Source of the DNA: Mangrovivirga halotolerans
GTDB taxonomy: Bacteria; Bacteroidota; Bacteroidia; Cytophagales; Cyclobacteriaceae
NCBI RefSeq assembly: GCF_026241165.1
Contig: NZ_JAPFQN010000002.1
Span: 62,001 to 126,000 of the forward strand
Length of the DNA: 64,000 bases
Direction of reading: 5' to 3'
Part shown: one piece after another, positions 8,028-16,856 of the stretch
Numbering within the stretch: position 1 is the stretch's first letter
Layout: the number at the start of each line of letters is the position of its first letter
The notes under the pieces: generated by a model
Told to the model about the DNA's origin: nothing
What the model saw: the letters and a program-made list of their open reading frames with translations, nothing else
Databases searched by the model: none
Position numbers and translations under genes: made by a program

Positions 8028-8906
8028 TTATTGAATTCCTGAAACTTCAGCAGCTCGGTGAATTTTCTTAACCAATCCCTGAAGCACTTTACCAGGTCCG
8101 CATTCAATAAAGTCAGTCGCTCCATCTTCTACCATATTTTGAACTGTTTGAGTCCATCTTACCGGAGAAGTCAATTGCTTGATCAACTTTTCTTTTATTA
8201 CCTCAATTTCAGTACTTGGTTTAGCATCATAATTCTGATAAACCGGACAAATTGGATTTTTAAAATCAGTATTTTTTATAGCATCTTCTAATTCCTCCTG
8301 TGCAGGAGACATTAACGGGCTATGAAAAGCGCCTCCAACTTTTAAAGGAAGTGCTCTTTTCGCACCAGCTTCCTTCATTTTTTCACAGGCAATTTCAATT
8401 CCGGAATTTGAACCGGAAATAACTAGTTGGCCAGGGCAATTATAATTTGCTGCAACCACAATATCATCTATATCCTTACAAATATTCTCTACAACATCAT
8501 CATCCAGGCCTAATATAGCAGCCATTGTTGAAGGATTCTGTTCACAAGCTTTTTGCATGGCCATTGCTCTTTTAGAAACTAAAGTCAGGCCATCTGAAAA
8601 GCTTAAAGTTTTATTTGCTACTAAAGCCGAAAATTCTCCTAGTGAATGACCAGCAACCATATCAGGTGAAAAATTCTCTGATACTTCCGCTGCAATAACT
8701 GAATGAAGAAAAACTGCAGGCTGGGTAACTTTCGTTTGTTGTAATTCCTCAGCACTACCTTCAAACATAATTTTCGAAATATCGAAGCCTAGAATTTCAT
8801 TGGCTTCGTCAAATCTTTTTTTTGCCAGATCAAATGAATCAAATAAATCTCTTCCCATCCCCGGAAACTGTGCGCCCTGTCCGGGAAAAACGTATGCTTT
8901 TTTCAT
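8028..8906 (-). CDS. fabD: Malonyl-CoA:ACP transacylase
   Basis: FabD loads malonyl groups from CoA onto acyl carrier protein for fatty acid synthesis. The 292 residues include FPGQGAQFPGMG at the N-terminus and the nucleophile elbow GHSLG with Ser88. VGGAFHSPLM carries the catalytic His, and ECGPGKVLQGLVKKI closes the protein as usual. It is transcribed alone here, away from other fab genes. A TAnnTTTG promoter element and a dyad lie in the leader, and its terminator lies inside folK. Start ATG at 8906 fits the family N-terminus. Confidence 0.95.
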   Translation of the reverse strand: MKKAYVFPGQGAQFPGMGRDLFDSFDLAKKRFDEANEILGFDISKIMFEGSAEELQQTKVTQPAVFLHSVIAAEVSENFSPDMVAGHSLGEFSALVANKTLSFSDGLTLVSKRAMAMQKACEQNPSTMAAILGLDDDVVENICKDIDDIVVAANYNCPGQLVISGSNSGIEIACEKMKEAGAKRALPLKVGGAFHSPLMSPAQEELEDAIKNTDFKNPICPVYQNYDAKPSTEIEVIKEKLIKQLTSPVRWTQTVQNMVEDGATDFIECGPGKVLQGLVKKIHRAAEVSGIQ

Positions 8907-8940
8907 GGTATATATTGTTTTCTAACTGGATTAATACATT

Positions 8941-8979
8941 TTGTGATTTCAGATCACAATTTATTTGCAGACAAAGATA
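8941..8979 (-). promoter_or_regulatory. Putative fabD promoter and leader dyad
   Basis: On the minus strand TATCTTTG (8979-8972) fits the Bacteroidota -7 consensus TAnnTTTG. Downstream of it TTGTGAT and ATCACAA (8959-8953 and 8947-8941) form a perfect 7-base inverted repeat with a 5-base spacer, near the predicted 5' end of the transcript. It could be an operator or a 5' stabilising hairpin. No clear -33 element is present. Confidence 0.4.
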
Positions 8980-9009
8980 GGATAATTATTCTACTTTTTG
9001 ATCTAAATA

Positions 9010-9046
9010 AAAACAGGCTGGAAAAATGATTTATCCAGCCTGTTTT
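9010..9046. terminator. Strong hairpin terminator after the type B secreted protein gene
   Basis: AAAACAGGCTGGA (9010-9022) pairs perfectly over 13 bases with TCCAGCCTGTTTT (9034-9046), with an 11-base loop. It sits 18 bases after the stop of the minus-strand gene at 9064-11931. A run of A/U on both sides makes it usable in either direction. Confidence 0.82.
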
Positions 9047-9063
9047 ATAATTTTTTAATCTTA

Positions 9064-11931
9064 TTATTCGAGCAAGTGAACCCACCCTTTATATTCTCTT
9101 TCCTTTTTAGCAGGGTCAAGAACTCTGAACCTCACTATTGCTATGTAATAATAGACGCCTGGGTTTAAAACCTGGCCACTATTACTCTCTCCATTCCAAT
9201 TAATCAAAATGGATTTTTCATTTCCTGAAGCATATGTAAAAACCTCTTTCCCATGACTATTAAACACCTTAAAATCTACACTCTCAACAAAGCGGGGACA
9301 CTTCGAAAAATCACTTTGCTGATTACTATAGGCTTCAAAAGTATCATTAAAACCATCGCCATTTGGGGTAAAAACATTAGGAAGTTCATAATAAGGACAA
9401 TTGTCTCTACAAACCACATTAGAAGGTTCGCTTTCATTTCCGGATCTGTCTACTGCAGTTATATAATAACATCCAGCAAACTCATCAAGATCTAAATGTG
9501 TGAAATTCGGTTCTCTTGTCGTTCCTACAATTGAAAATGTTCCTTCATCGCCTGACTTACTAAAATAAACGTTGTAAAGCCTTACATCTTCAGCACATTC
9601 TTCCTCCAATTCAGGGTCCCAGCTCAATTCATTAAAATAATTACTAAAATCACACGGCTGATTAAACAAGAAATCTTCACACTCCCCTACTTCCAAATTA
9701 TTTATGGTTAATTCAAGAGGAGGACAAGGAGGAATTGAATCAGATAAAAATGAACACGCCTCCTGGGAGAAATTAAGTAACGGCTCTGGAATATCAGAAT
9801 TCCCATATGAACCCGCAGTCCTGACTACATAACAATATTCGATCGAATCAACCAATGGAGTATTATTAAATTCACCGCTATCAGTATAATTAAAACCATT
9901 GGCAGTAACATTCACAGAATCTATTAGTACCAATTGATCTGGATTATTCGGATCTACATTATTTCTATATATTCTATGATACGGGAACGTATCGATTAGA
10001 TTAGACCATGGGACATCTGCCGTCCAGCTTAATGTTAATTGATCTAATCCAGAAAATATATCCAGGTATACAGAACTGGCGTAAGAAGAAGTATCAACAA
10101 AATTATCATTTGAATCATATAACTCCACTTGATAATGGTAAGGCTGATTTTCAGTATCTATTCCTGTATCAACAAATGAAGTTTGATCTCCTTCATAAAC
10201 CAGAGTTCTCCCATTTCCACCATTGAATCCAGAATGTCTGTATAATTTATAATTGTACGGAGGAGGGAATGAAGGATCTGTCAGATCGAAAGGCGGCAAC
10301 CATTCAACACTTATTTCTCCATTAGCCGGATCAGTTTCAAGCACTGAAACCTCAGTTAATACAGGTGCTTCTGCAAGAACAGTAGTGCACACTTCATTGG
10401 AAACATAACTTTCCCCACCCTGAGGGTCTCTGAATACCGCTACTATCCTATAACAATATTTAGCTCCCGGGCTTAAACCAAGCCCATTATCATCATCAAG
10501 ATAGTCCGTTTCATTTTCGTTTGCTACATCAATCAATTCATACCCTGTTCCTTCCGGCATTCCAACATCACAACTCCCTGGTTCAAAAGGATTACTATCA
10601 ACCCTTCTCCAAATCTGGAATCCTGAAACGATACGATTATCACATTCATAATCATCCCAATTGATTTGAATGCTTCTGGCCGATACAGGAAATACGTCAT
10701 TTATATTAGGTGGAGGTCCGACTACAGTTATATTCCATGTTTTAAAGTCAACCAAAGAGGGTAAAAGTGTACTACCTCCATTTCTAAAAGGTCTGTCAGA
10801 CACTTTAAATACAACCTGCCATGGACTTTCTCTGATATTAAAACAATTGGTACTCCATTCAAAATCTAACTCTGCCACTGGGGCTTGCCATACTGGTGGA
10901 TTAGGAGAATATTCTGCAGGATTAGAAATTTCAAACGGTCCACCAAAAGCTTCAATCTTAACACTATCACCATCCGGATCGGTTGCAGTGGCGGCGGGGT
11001 TAAGAGATAGTGTAGTTCCTGCGGTTATACATGTATCTTCTGGTATAATTAATTCAGGCCTTTCATTATCGGACTCACGAACGATAATCTGCATGTCGCG
11101 TGTTACAAATCCAATCCTGATATATTCACCATTTACCTTTCTCCACTCCTCGATTATAAATGCTACATTATATTCAAATTCGTCAACATTAGGAGGAGCA
11201 TCCCAAACAAGATCACCGGTTATTGGGTCAAGTGAAAATTCAGGAGGAGATGTTCCGTCTTCTTTATCATAAGGTGGGAAATTAGCATATAAATCCGGGT
11301 TATCTAAACCTATATAATTTGGAACATTTGTTCCGGTTCCTTGCTTTGGAATAACAAATTTATAAGAAAGACTATCACCTTCAGCATCGAAAGCCCCTGG
11401 GTTATGTATAAAAAATTTATCACCTGTTGCAAAATCTAGCGGATCAATTAATAACTGAGGAGTACTGTTCACTCCTAAAAAAGGATCAATCAAAATCTGG
11501 GATTCAACATGAAAAGGAATTTCTACCGAATTACCCCCATTGATATTTCTAATAAAGTTATTTCTGTTTTGTTCTGTATAAGAGATGTTATAAAATCCTG
11601 GAGCCTGATAGGTATGATCTATCTCAAAAGTTACCTTTTGAAGAAATGGCACCTGTGGTAATGGTTGAACAATAAATTGGCTTGGTACAGTTTCTATAAT
11701 TGTTCCATCACCAAAATTAAGAATCCCATTCCCGAATTCAACCCCTGATTCAGAATCCCTGAAACCAACAAATGTAATACGATATGTGAGTGAGGAAGGT
11801 GAAATCCTTTCAACTGTAATTTGCCCAGCTCTGATGTGAGTGGCCATTACTGAAAAATCAGCAAAAAACATCAACACTAACATTAATAGTGATGAAATTA
11901 GTTTTGCATATCTATCTATATTAATACTCAT
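9064..11931 (-). CDS. Large secreted protein with gliding-motility/type B T9SS C-terminal domain
   Basis: A 955-residue exported protein. Residues about 10-31 are a hydrophobic signal peptide ending ATHIRAG. The middle holds repeated beta-sandwich domains: cadherin/PKD-like stretches (DPDGDSVKIEAFGG), then several fibronectin type III-like units with SYxYxV strands and conserved cysteines. The last ~95 residues, starting LPNVFTPNGDGFNDTF, are the CHU-type gliding-motility-associated domain that acts as the type B sorting signal of the type IX system. It is therefore predicted to be released or attached at the cell surface, perhaps as an adhesin. It is a single gene with its own terminator. 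The ligand is unknown. Confidence 0.88.
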   Translation of the reverse strand: MSINIDRYAKLISSLLMLVLMFFADFSVMATHIRAGQITVERISPSSLTYRITFVGFRDSESGVEFGNGILNFGDGTIIETVPSQFIVQPLPQVPFLQKVTFEIDHTYQAPGFYNISYTEQNRNNFIRNINGGNSVEIPFHVESQILIDPFLGVNSTPQLLIDPLDFATGDKFFIHNPGAFDAEGDSLSYKFVIPKQGTGTNVPNYIGLDNPDLYANFPPYDKEDGTSPPEFSLDPITGDLVWDAPPNVDEFEYNVAFIIEEWRKVNGEYIRIGFVTRDMQIIVRESDNERPELIIPEDTCITAGTTLSLNPAATATDPDGDSVKIEAFGGPFEISNPAEYSPNPPVWQAPVAELDFEWSTNCFNIRESPWQVVFKVSDRPFRNGGSTLLPSLVDFKTWNITVVGPPPNINDVFPVSARSIQINWDDYECDNRIVSGFQIWRRVDSNPFEPGSCDVGMPEGTGYELIDVANENETDYLDDDNGLGLSPGAKYCYRIVAVFRDPQGGESYVSNEVCTTVLAEAPVLTEVSVLETDPANGEISVEWLPPFDLTDPSFPPPYNYKLYRHSGFNGGNGRTLVYEGDQTSFVDTGIDTENQPYHYQVELYDSNDNFVDTSSYASSVYLDIFSGLDQLTLSWTADVPWSNLIDTFPYHRIYRNNVDPNNPDQLVLIDSVNVTANGFNYTDSGEFNNTPLVDSIEYCYVVRTAGSYGNSDIPEPLLNFSQEACSFLSDSIPPCPPLELTINNLEVGECEDFLFNQPCDFSNYFNELSWDPELEEECAEDVRLYNVYFSKSGDEGTFSIVGTTREPNFTHLDLDEFAGCYYITAVDRSGNESEPSNVVCRDNCPYYELPNVFTPNGDGFNDTFEAYSNQQSDFSKCPRFVESVDFKVFNSHGKEVFTYASGNEKSILINWNGESNSGQVLNPGVYYYIAIVRFRVLDPAKKEREYKGWVHLLE

Positions 11932-12162
11932 TTCCTGGTGAAATATATTTTAATAAACGAATGGTTTTGATTTTAATCTACAAATCATGTTCAGAATATA
12001 GCAAAAATTAAGCCGAACATTTACTTTACCTAATATTACCATATTATGGTCATAATGCAAATAAAACTAAGGTCAAACAATAATGATTTGTAATAGTTAT
12101 GACATTAAAAATTGAAATTTTAACCGGTTTTTATTTAGAAAGTTTCAAAATAACACAACTAA

Positions 12163-12193
12163 TTGGATACTAAACTGCGCAGATGTAAATTTG
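12163..12193 (+). promoter_or_regulatory. Bacteroidota-type promoter of sdhCAB
   Basis: TTG at 12163-12165 and TAAATTTG at 12186-12193 are separated by 20 bases, fitting the Bacteroidota primary sigma pattern (-33 TTG / -7 TAnnTTTG). The likely transcript start is near 12200, leaving a leader of about 28 bases before the sdhC ATG. The rest of the 297-base gap 11932-12228 is A/T-rich and shows no gene or hairpin I can support. Confidence 0.65.
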
Positions 12194-12228
12194 TCGCATT
12201 TAAAACGGTTGAAAAATAAAATAAACAC

Positions 12229-12918
12229 ATGAGCTGGTTTGTACGAACATTTGGAAGTACCCTGGGAAGGAAGCTTTTAATGGCCCTTACAGGTATATTC
12301 TTAATCTTATTTCTGGTAGTTCATCTAGCCGGAAATTTACAGTTGCTGATCCCTGACGGAGGGAAATCTTTCAACATCTATGCTGAGACAATGGGTAATA
12401 ACACATTTATCCAGATTGTTTCAAAGGTCAATTTTGCATTGATCCTTTTGCATATCATTGTTGCAATTATTCTTACTCGTTATAATAGTAAGGCCCGTCC
12501 TGTCAGTTACGAAAATTTTAATGGAAACGCTAATAGCACCTGGTCTTCCAGAAATATGGGCGTATTAGGATCGGTAATATTTATTTTTATTGCTATTCAC
12601 CTGAGTAATTTCTGGTGGGTATTTAAGTATGGGGAGGTTCCTACTACTACATTAGAGAATGGAACAGCTGTAAAGAATTACTATGCAGTTGTAAATGAAG
12701 GGTTCTCACAGCTATGGATCGTAGGCATCTATGTCCTGAGTATGGTCTTCCTTGCTTTCCATTTAGCACATGGTTTCCAGAGTGCTTTTCAGACTCTTGG
12801 ATTGAATCATAAAAAATATACACCTGCTATAAAAGCAGTGGGAAAATGGTTTGCCATCCTGGTTCCGATAGGATTCGCCATTATTCCAATTTATATGTAC
12901 TTTAATAATATTAGTTAA
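12229..12918 (+). CDS. sdhC: Succinate dehydrogenase/fumarate reductase cytochrome b558 subunit
   Basis: This is the membrane anchor of complex II. The 229 residues contain five hydrophobic spans. Conserved His residues within them (LVVHLAGNLQLL, ILLHIIVAI, IAIHLSNFWW, AFHLAHGFQSAF) are expected to ligate the two b hemes and to connect to the menaquinone site. This is the single-polypeptide, Bacteroides/Bacillus-type anchor rather than separate SdhC and SdhD. It is the first gene of sdhCAB, behind a recognisable promoter, and its stop overlaps the Shine-Dalgarno sequence of sdhA. Direction of catalysis (succinate oxidation or fumarate reduction) cannot be read from the sequence; with an aa3/caa3 oxidase in the same window, respiration on succinate is likely. 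Confidence 0.93.
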   Translation: MSWFVRTFGSTLGRKLLMALTGIFLILFLVVHLAGNLQLLIPDGGKSFNIYAETMGNNTFIQIVSKVNFALILLHIIVAIILTRYNSKARPVSYENFNGNANSTWSSRNMGVLGSVIFIFIAIHLSNFWWVFKYGEVPTTTLENGTAVKNYYAVVNEGFSQLWIVGIYVLSMVFLAFHLAHGFQSAFQTLGLNHKKYTPAIKAVGKWFAILVPIGFAIIPIYMYFNNIS

Positions 12919-12922
12919 GGAG
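12917..12922 (+). promoter_or_regulatory. Strong ribosome binding site of sdhA
   Basis: AAGGAG lies 5 bases before the sdhA ATG and overlaps the sdhC stop. Most genes in the window lack such a sequence, as is usual in Bacteroidota, so its presence here fixes the start and suggests enhanced translation. Confidence 0.7.
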
Positions 12923-12927
12923 ACATT

Positions 12928-14856
12928 ATGAAATTAGAATCAAAAATACCGGAAGGACCGCTGGCAGAAAAATGGACCAGGCATAAATTTAACGTTAAAC
13001 TGGTAAACCCGGCTAACAAAAGAAAATTTGAAGTTATCGTAGTTGGTACCGGTCTTGCCGGAGCATCAGCTGCTGCAACTTTAGCAGAGCTTGGTTATAA
13101 TGTAAAAGCATTTTGTTTCCAGGATAGCCCGAGAAGAGCTCACTCTATCGCTGCTCAAGGGGGTATAAATGCTGCAAAAAACTATCAAAATGATGGCGAT
13201 AGTATTTACAGACTATTTTATGACACTATAAAAGGTGGTGATTACAGATCAAGAGAAGGTAATGTTTACCGTCTTTCTGAAGTATCTGTAAACATCATTG
13301 ACCAATGTGTTGCTCAGGGAGTGCCTTTTGCTCGTGAATATGGTGGACTACTTGATAACCGCTCATTCGGTGGTGCTCAGGTTTCCAGAACTTTTTACGC
13401 TCGTGGTCAAACTGGACAACAATTATTATTAGGTGCTTACCAGGCACTTAGCCGTCAGGTATCTACAGGAAAAGTAAAACTTTACCCAAGAACTGAGATG
13501 CTTGACTTGGTTCTTATCGATGGTGAAGCAAAAGGTATTATAACCAGAGACCTTATCACAGGTAAAATAGAAAAACATGCTGCAAATGCTGTTGTACTTG
13601 CCTCTGGAGGTTATGGTAATGTATTTTATCTTTCTACAAATGCAATGGGCTCAAATGCTACAGCAGCATGGAGAGCACATAAGAAAGGTGCATTTTTTGC
13701 TAATCCATGTTTTACTCAGATTCACCCTACTTGTATCCCTGTTTCAGGTGACCATCAGTCAAAACTTACCTTAATGTCTGAATCATTAAGAAATGACGGT
13801 CGTGTATGGGTACCAAAAAGTGAAGAAAAAGCTAAAGGTCTTTCTGCTAAGGAAGCGGTTGATATTCCTGAAGAAGAAAGAGATTATTACCTTGAAAGAA
13901 AATATCCTAGTTTCGGTAACCTTGTTCCTCGTGATGTGGCTTCAAGAAATGCTAAATACGTTTGTGATGAAGGTCGTGGTGTCGGCAAAACAGGATTAGC
14001 AGTATTCCTTGATTTTGCTGATGCTATTAAAAGGGATGGAAAAGAAACTATCGAAGCTAAATATGGTAACCTGTTTGATATGTATAAGCAAATCACAGGT
14101 GACAACCCGTACGAAGTACCGATGATGATCTATCCTGCAGTACACTATACTATGGGTGGCCTTTGGGTTGATTACAACCTCCAAACTTCAATTCCTGGAC
14201 TTTATGCAACTGGTGAGTCTAACTTCTCAGATCATGGTGCAAACAGACTTGGCGCTTCTGCTCTGATGCAAGGACTTGCAGATGGATATTTTGTCCTTCC
14301 TTATACAATCGGAGATTATCTTGCTACCCAGCCTATGCAGAAGGTATCTGACGATCACCCTGCATTTGATGAAGCAATCAATGATGTGAAAGGTAAGATT
14401 GATAAATTACTAAGCATCAAGGGTAAAAAGACAGTAGATGAATTTCACCGTGAGCTTGGAAAGATCATGTGGGATTACTGTGGAATGTCTAGAAATGCTG
14501 AGGGATTAAAGAAAGCAAAAGGTCTTATTAAAGAGCTTAGAGCAGAATTCTGGGAAAATGTAAAAGTTTTTGGTACGAATGATGAATTAAATCAATCACT
14601 TGAAAAAGCTAACAGAGTAGCTGATTTCCTTGAACTTGGTGAATTGATGGTAGATGATGCCCTACACCGTGAAGAATCGTGCGGAGGACACTTCAGAGAA
14701 GAGTATCAAACCGAAGAAGGAGAGGCTCTTAGAAATGATGAAGATTTCGCATATGTAGCTGCATGGGAATATCAGGGAGAAAACCAGGATGAAAAGCTCA
14801 ATAAAGAAGAGCTTGAATTTGAAAATGTTAAACTAACTCAAAGAAGTTATAAATAA
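12928..14856 (+). CDS. sdhA: Succinate dehydrogenase/fumarate reductase flavoprotein subunit
   Basis: The catalytic subunit, which interconverts succinate and fumarate through covalent FAD. The 642 residues show the dinucleotide-binding [10 protein letters not shown] near residue 40 and the flavin-linking His72 in [20 protein letters not shown] and the dicarboxylate-site stretch [12 protein letters not shown] lie further on, followed by [30 protein letters not shown]. The C-terminal part carries the [12 protein letters not shown] signature of the B. subtilis/Bacteroides group. It is the middle gene of sdhCAB, 9 bases after sdhC and 13 before sdhB, each with a good ribosome binding site, consistent with equimolar complex II assembly on the cytoplasmic face of the membrane. 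Confidence 0.96.
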   Translation: MKLESKIPEGPLAEKWTRHKFNVKLVNPANKRKFEVIVVGTGLAGASAAATLAELGYNVKAFCFQDSPRRAHSIAAQGGINAAKNYQNDGDSIYRLFYDTIKGGDYRSREGNVYRLSEVSVNIIDQCVAQGVPFAREYGGLLDNRSFGGAQVSRTFYARGQTGQQLLLGAYQALSRQVSTGKVKLYPRTEMLDLVLIDGEAKGIITRDLITGKIEKHAANAVVLASGGYGNVFYLSTNAMGSNATAAWRAHKKGAFFANPCFTQIHPTCIPVSGDHQSKLTLMSESLRNDGRVWVPKSEEKAKGLSAKEAVDIPEEERDYYLERKYPSFGNLVPRDVASRNAKYVCDEGRGVGKTGLAVFLDFADAIKRDGKETIEAKYGNLFDMYKQITGDNPYEVPMMIYPAVHYTMGGLWVDYNLQTSIPGLYATGESNFSDHGANRLGASALMQGLADGYFVLPYTIGDYLATQPMQKVSDDHPAFDEAINDVKGKIDKLLSIKGKKTVDEFHRELGKIMWDYCGMSRNAEGLKKAKGLIKELRAEFWENVKVFGTNDELNQSLEKANRVADFLELGELMVDDALHREESCGGHFREEYQTEEGEALRNDEDFAYVAAWEYQGENQDEKLNKEELEFENVKLTQRSYK

Positions 14857-14861
14857 GGAGG
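14855..14861 (+). promoter_or_regulatory. Strong ribosome binding site of sdhB
   Basis: AAGGAGG, a near-complete complement to the 16S rRNA 3' end, sits 8 bases before the sdhB ATG at 14870. This is exceptional for the window. Confidence 0.7.
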
Positions 14862-14869
14862 ACGATTTT

Positions 14870-15628
14870 ATGAACCTTACACTAAAAGTCTGGAGACAAA
14901 AAAATCAAAATGATAAGGGAAAAATGGAAACTTACCAGGTTTCTGACATTTCACCTGACATGTCCTTCCTTGAAATGATGGACGTGCTCAATGAGCAATT
15001 GATCAAGGAAGATATTGAGCCTGTTCATTTTGATCACGATTGCCGTGAAGGTATCTGTGGTATGTGTAGCATGCACATCAATGGACGCCCTCATGGACCA
15101 CAACAAGCTGTAACTACATGCCAGCTTCACATGAGATCTTTCAAAGATGGAGACACAATTACTATTGAACCATGGAGAGCAGGAGCTTTCCCTGTGGTTA
15201 AAGACCTTGTAGTAGATAGAACTTCATTTGACAGAATCATACAAGCAGGTGGTTATGTAAGTGTAAATACTGGTGGTGTACCTGATGCTAATGAAATTCC
15301 AATTCCTAAATCAGTGGCTGATGAAGCTTTTAATTCAGCAACTTGTATCGGATGTGGCGCTTGTGTAGCAGCATGTAAAAATGCATCAGCAATGTTATTT
15401 ACTTCTGCAAAGATAGCTCAGCTTGCTATGTTGCCTCAGGGTAAAACAGAGGCAAAAACAAGAGCAGAAAAAATGGTTGCTCAGATGGATGCTGAAGGAT
15501 TTGGAGCATGTACAAATACTGGTGCTTGTTCTGCAGAATGCCCTAAAGAAATCAGTCTTGAAAATATAGCAAGAATGAACAGGGAGTATTTCTCTGCAAA
15601 AGCTAAGTCTGAGAATACAGATATGTGA
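14870..15628 (+). CDS. sdhB: Succinate dehydrogenase/fumarate reductase iron-sulfur subunit
   Basis: The electron-transfer subunit of complex II. The 252 residues have an N-terminal plant-type 2Fe-2S domain ([15 protein letters not shown], later TTCQLH). A C-terminal bacterial ferredoxin domain follows, with the cysteine groups [11 protein letters not shown] and [12 protein letters not shown] serving the 4Fe-4S and 3Fe-4S clusters. All expected ligand groups are visible. It passes electrons from the FAD of SdhA to the hemes and quinone in SdhC. It is the last gene of the operon and is followed by a terminator. Confidence 0.96.
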   Translation: MNLTLKVWRQKNQNDKGKMETYQVSDISPDMSFLEMMDVLNEQLIKEDIEPVHFDHDCREGICGMCSMHINGRPHGPQQAVTTCQLHMRSFKDGDTITIEPWRAGAFPVVKDLVVDRTSFDRIIQAGGYVSVNTGGVPDANEIPIPKSVADEAFNSATCIGCGACVAACKNASAMLFTSAKIAQLAMLPQGKTEAKTRAEKMVAQMDAEGFGACTNTGACSAECPKEISLENIARMNREYFSAKAKSENTDM

Positions 15629-15650
15629 TTTTAACACAATTCAATGATAT

Positions 15651-15678
15651 AAAAAGGAGCTTTCACGCTCCTTTTTTT
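15651..15678 (+). terminator. Terminator of sdhCAB
   Basis: AAAAAGGAGC (15651-15660) pairs perfectly with GCTCCTTTTT (15667-15676) around a 6-base loop, with further T behind it. It starts 22 bases after the sdhB stop. Confidence 0.9.
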
Positions 15679-15680
15679 TA

Positions 15681-15688
15681 TACCTTTG
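15681..15688 (+). promoter_or_regulatory. Putative -7 promoter box of the rRNA methyltransferase gene
   Basis: TACCTTTG matches TAnnTTTG and ends only 4 bases before the ATG at 15693, so any transcript would be nearly leaderless. No convincing -33 element lies 20 bases upstream, where the sdh terminator sits. Confidence 0.4.
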
Positions 15689-15692
15689 CCTC

Positions 15693-16844
15693 ATGAAAAA
15701 TAATATCTTCATCAGTTCTTTACCGGGCCAGACAGACTACCTAGAAAAAGAAATATCCGACCTGGGTTTTGACATTGTAAAAAAATCCTTTTTTGGAATA
15801 AATATAAAAGGTTCGTTCAATGATTGCGTCAAATTGAATTTATGGCTCAGGACAGCCAATAAGGTTCTTTTTGAATTAAAATCATTTTATGCCCCGGACG
15901 CAAATAAATTATACCGTGAAGTTTATAATTTTCACTGGCATACCATTCTTCCTGCAGATGGCTATTTTACCGTCGACTCGTATGTTAAAAATGATACTAT
16001 CAATGACAAACGTTTCGCTCAGGTTAAACTAAAAGACGCTATTGTTGACAGGCTGAGAAAAGAAAAAAACCAAAGACCTGACACTGGTCCAGAGAGAGAT
16101 GATTCTGCCGTTTATTTACATTGGTCAGAAAACAAAGCAGTAGTTTACCTTGACACAAGTGGCCAGACAATCTCTAAGCACGGGTACAGGCTTCACCCCT
16201 GGAAAGCCCCCCTTCTTGAAGCGTTAGCTTCTTCAATAATTATGGGCACCAACTGGACTCCGGACCAGCTTTTTGTAAACCCAATGTGTGGTAGCGGCAC
16301 CTTAGCTATCGAAGCTGCACTTATGGCAATTAACAAACGCCCTGGTCTTATGCGCTCAAATTATGGTTTTATGCATACTCACCTTTTTGATGTCGACTAT
16401 TATAAAGATGAAATGAACATATTAAAAAATGAGGTGAAATCCGGTGACAATGTGAGAATAATTGCAGGTGATATAGAATCGAAAGCAGTAGATATCGCAA
16501 AACAAAATGCTAAAGCTGCCGGAGTTGAAGATCTGATCGATTTCTACACTGATGATTTCAGAAGAACTCCCCTTCCGGATAGTGAAGGTGTGATAGTAAT
16601 TAATCCAGATTATGGAATTAGACTTAGTGAAGGTGAAGATGATAAACTTGAAGAGCTCTATAAAGAAATAGGAGATTTCTTCAAAAATGAGGCTACCGGA
16701 TATACTGGATATGTATTTACCGGAAATTTAAAATTATTAAAGCGTGTAGGACTAAGAACTTCATCCAGAAAGACTTATTTTAATGGTAAATTAGAATGCC
16801 GACTTGCTGAATACCATCTTTACAAGGGTAGCAAAAAGGAATGA
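15693..16844 (+). CDS. THUMP-domain class I RNA methyltransferase (RlmL-like, 23S rRNA m2G)
   Basis: A COG0116-type enzyme: an N-terminal ferredoxin-like/THUMP RNA-binding part (about 1-155) followed by a SAM-dependent methyltransferase domain. The SAM motif is NPMCGSGTLAIEAA. The catalytic motif IV, usually NPPYG in N2-guanine methyltransferases, reads NPDYGIRL here, an unusual substitution next to the active site. The family's best-known member, E. coli RlmL, modifies G2445 of 23S rRNA; the RlmK half of that fusion is absent here. It is followed after 12 bases by the patatin gene, so the two may be co-transcribed. The family call is secure and the exact target nucleotide is inferred. Confidence 0.85.
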   Translation: MKNNIFISSLPGQTDYLEKEISDLGFDIVKKSFFGINIKGSFNDCVKLNLWLRTANKVLFELKSFYAPDANKLYREVYNFHWHTILPADGYFTVDSYVKNDTINDKRFAQVKLKDAIVDRLRKEKNQRPDTGPERDDSAVYLHWSENKAVVYLDTSGQTISKHGYRLHPWKAPLLEALASSIIMGTNWTPDQLFVNPMCGSGTLAIEAALMAINKRPGLMRSNYGFMHTHLFDVDYYKDEMNILKNEVKSGDNVRIIAGDIESKAVDIAKQNAKAAGVEDLIDFYTDDFRRTPLPDSEGVIVINPDYGIRLSEGEDDKLEELYKEIGDFFKNEATGYTGYVFTGNLKLLKRVGLRTSSRKTYFNGKLECRLAEYHLYKGSKKE

Positions 16845-16856
16845 TTTTTTAATCAT

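Noticed and set aside
8941-8959. Crp/Fnr-type operator before fabD
   Set aside because: The half-sites look similar, but the spacer between TGTGA and TCACA is 7 bases, not 6 as in Crp sites, and no Crp-type regulator with a DNA-binding domain is in the window. Kept only as an unnamed dyad.
10670-11272. A 200-codon open frame on the plus strand
   Set aside because: It lies entirely antisense to the type B secreted protein, whose frame has clear domain structure; the antisense translation has no recognisable motif and no leader.
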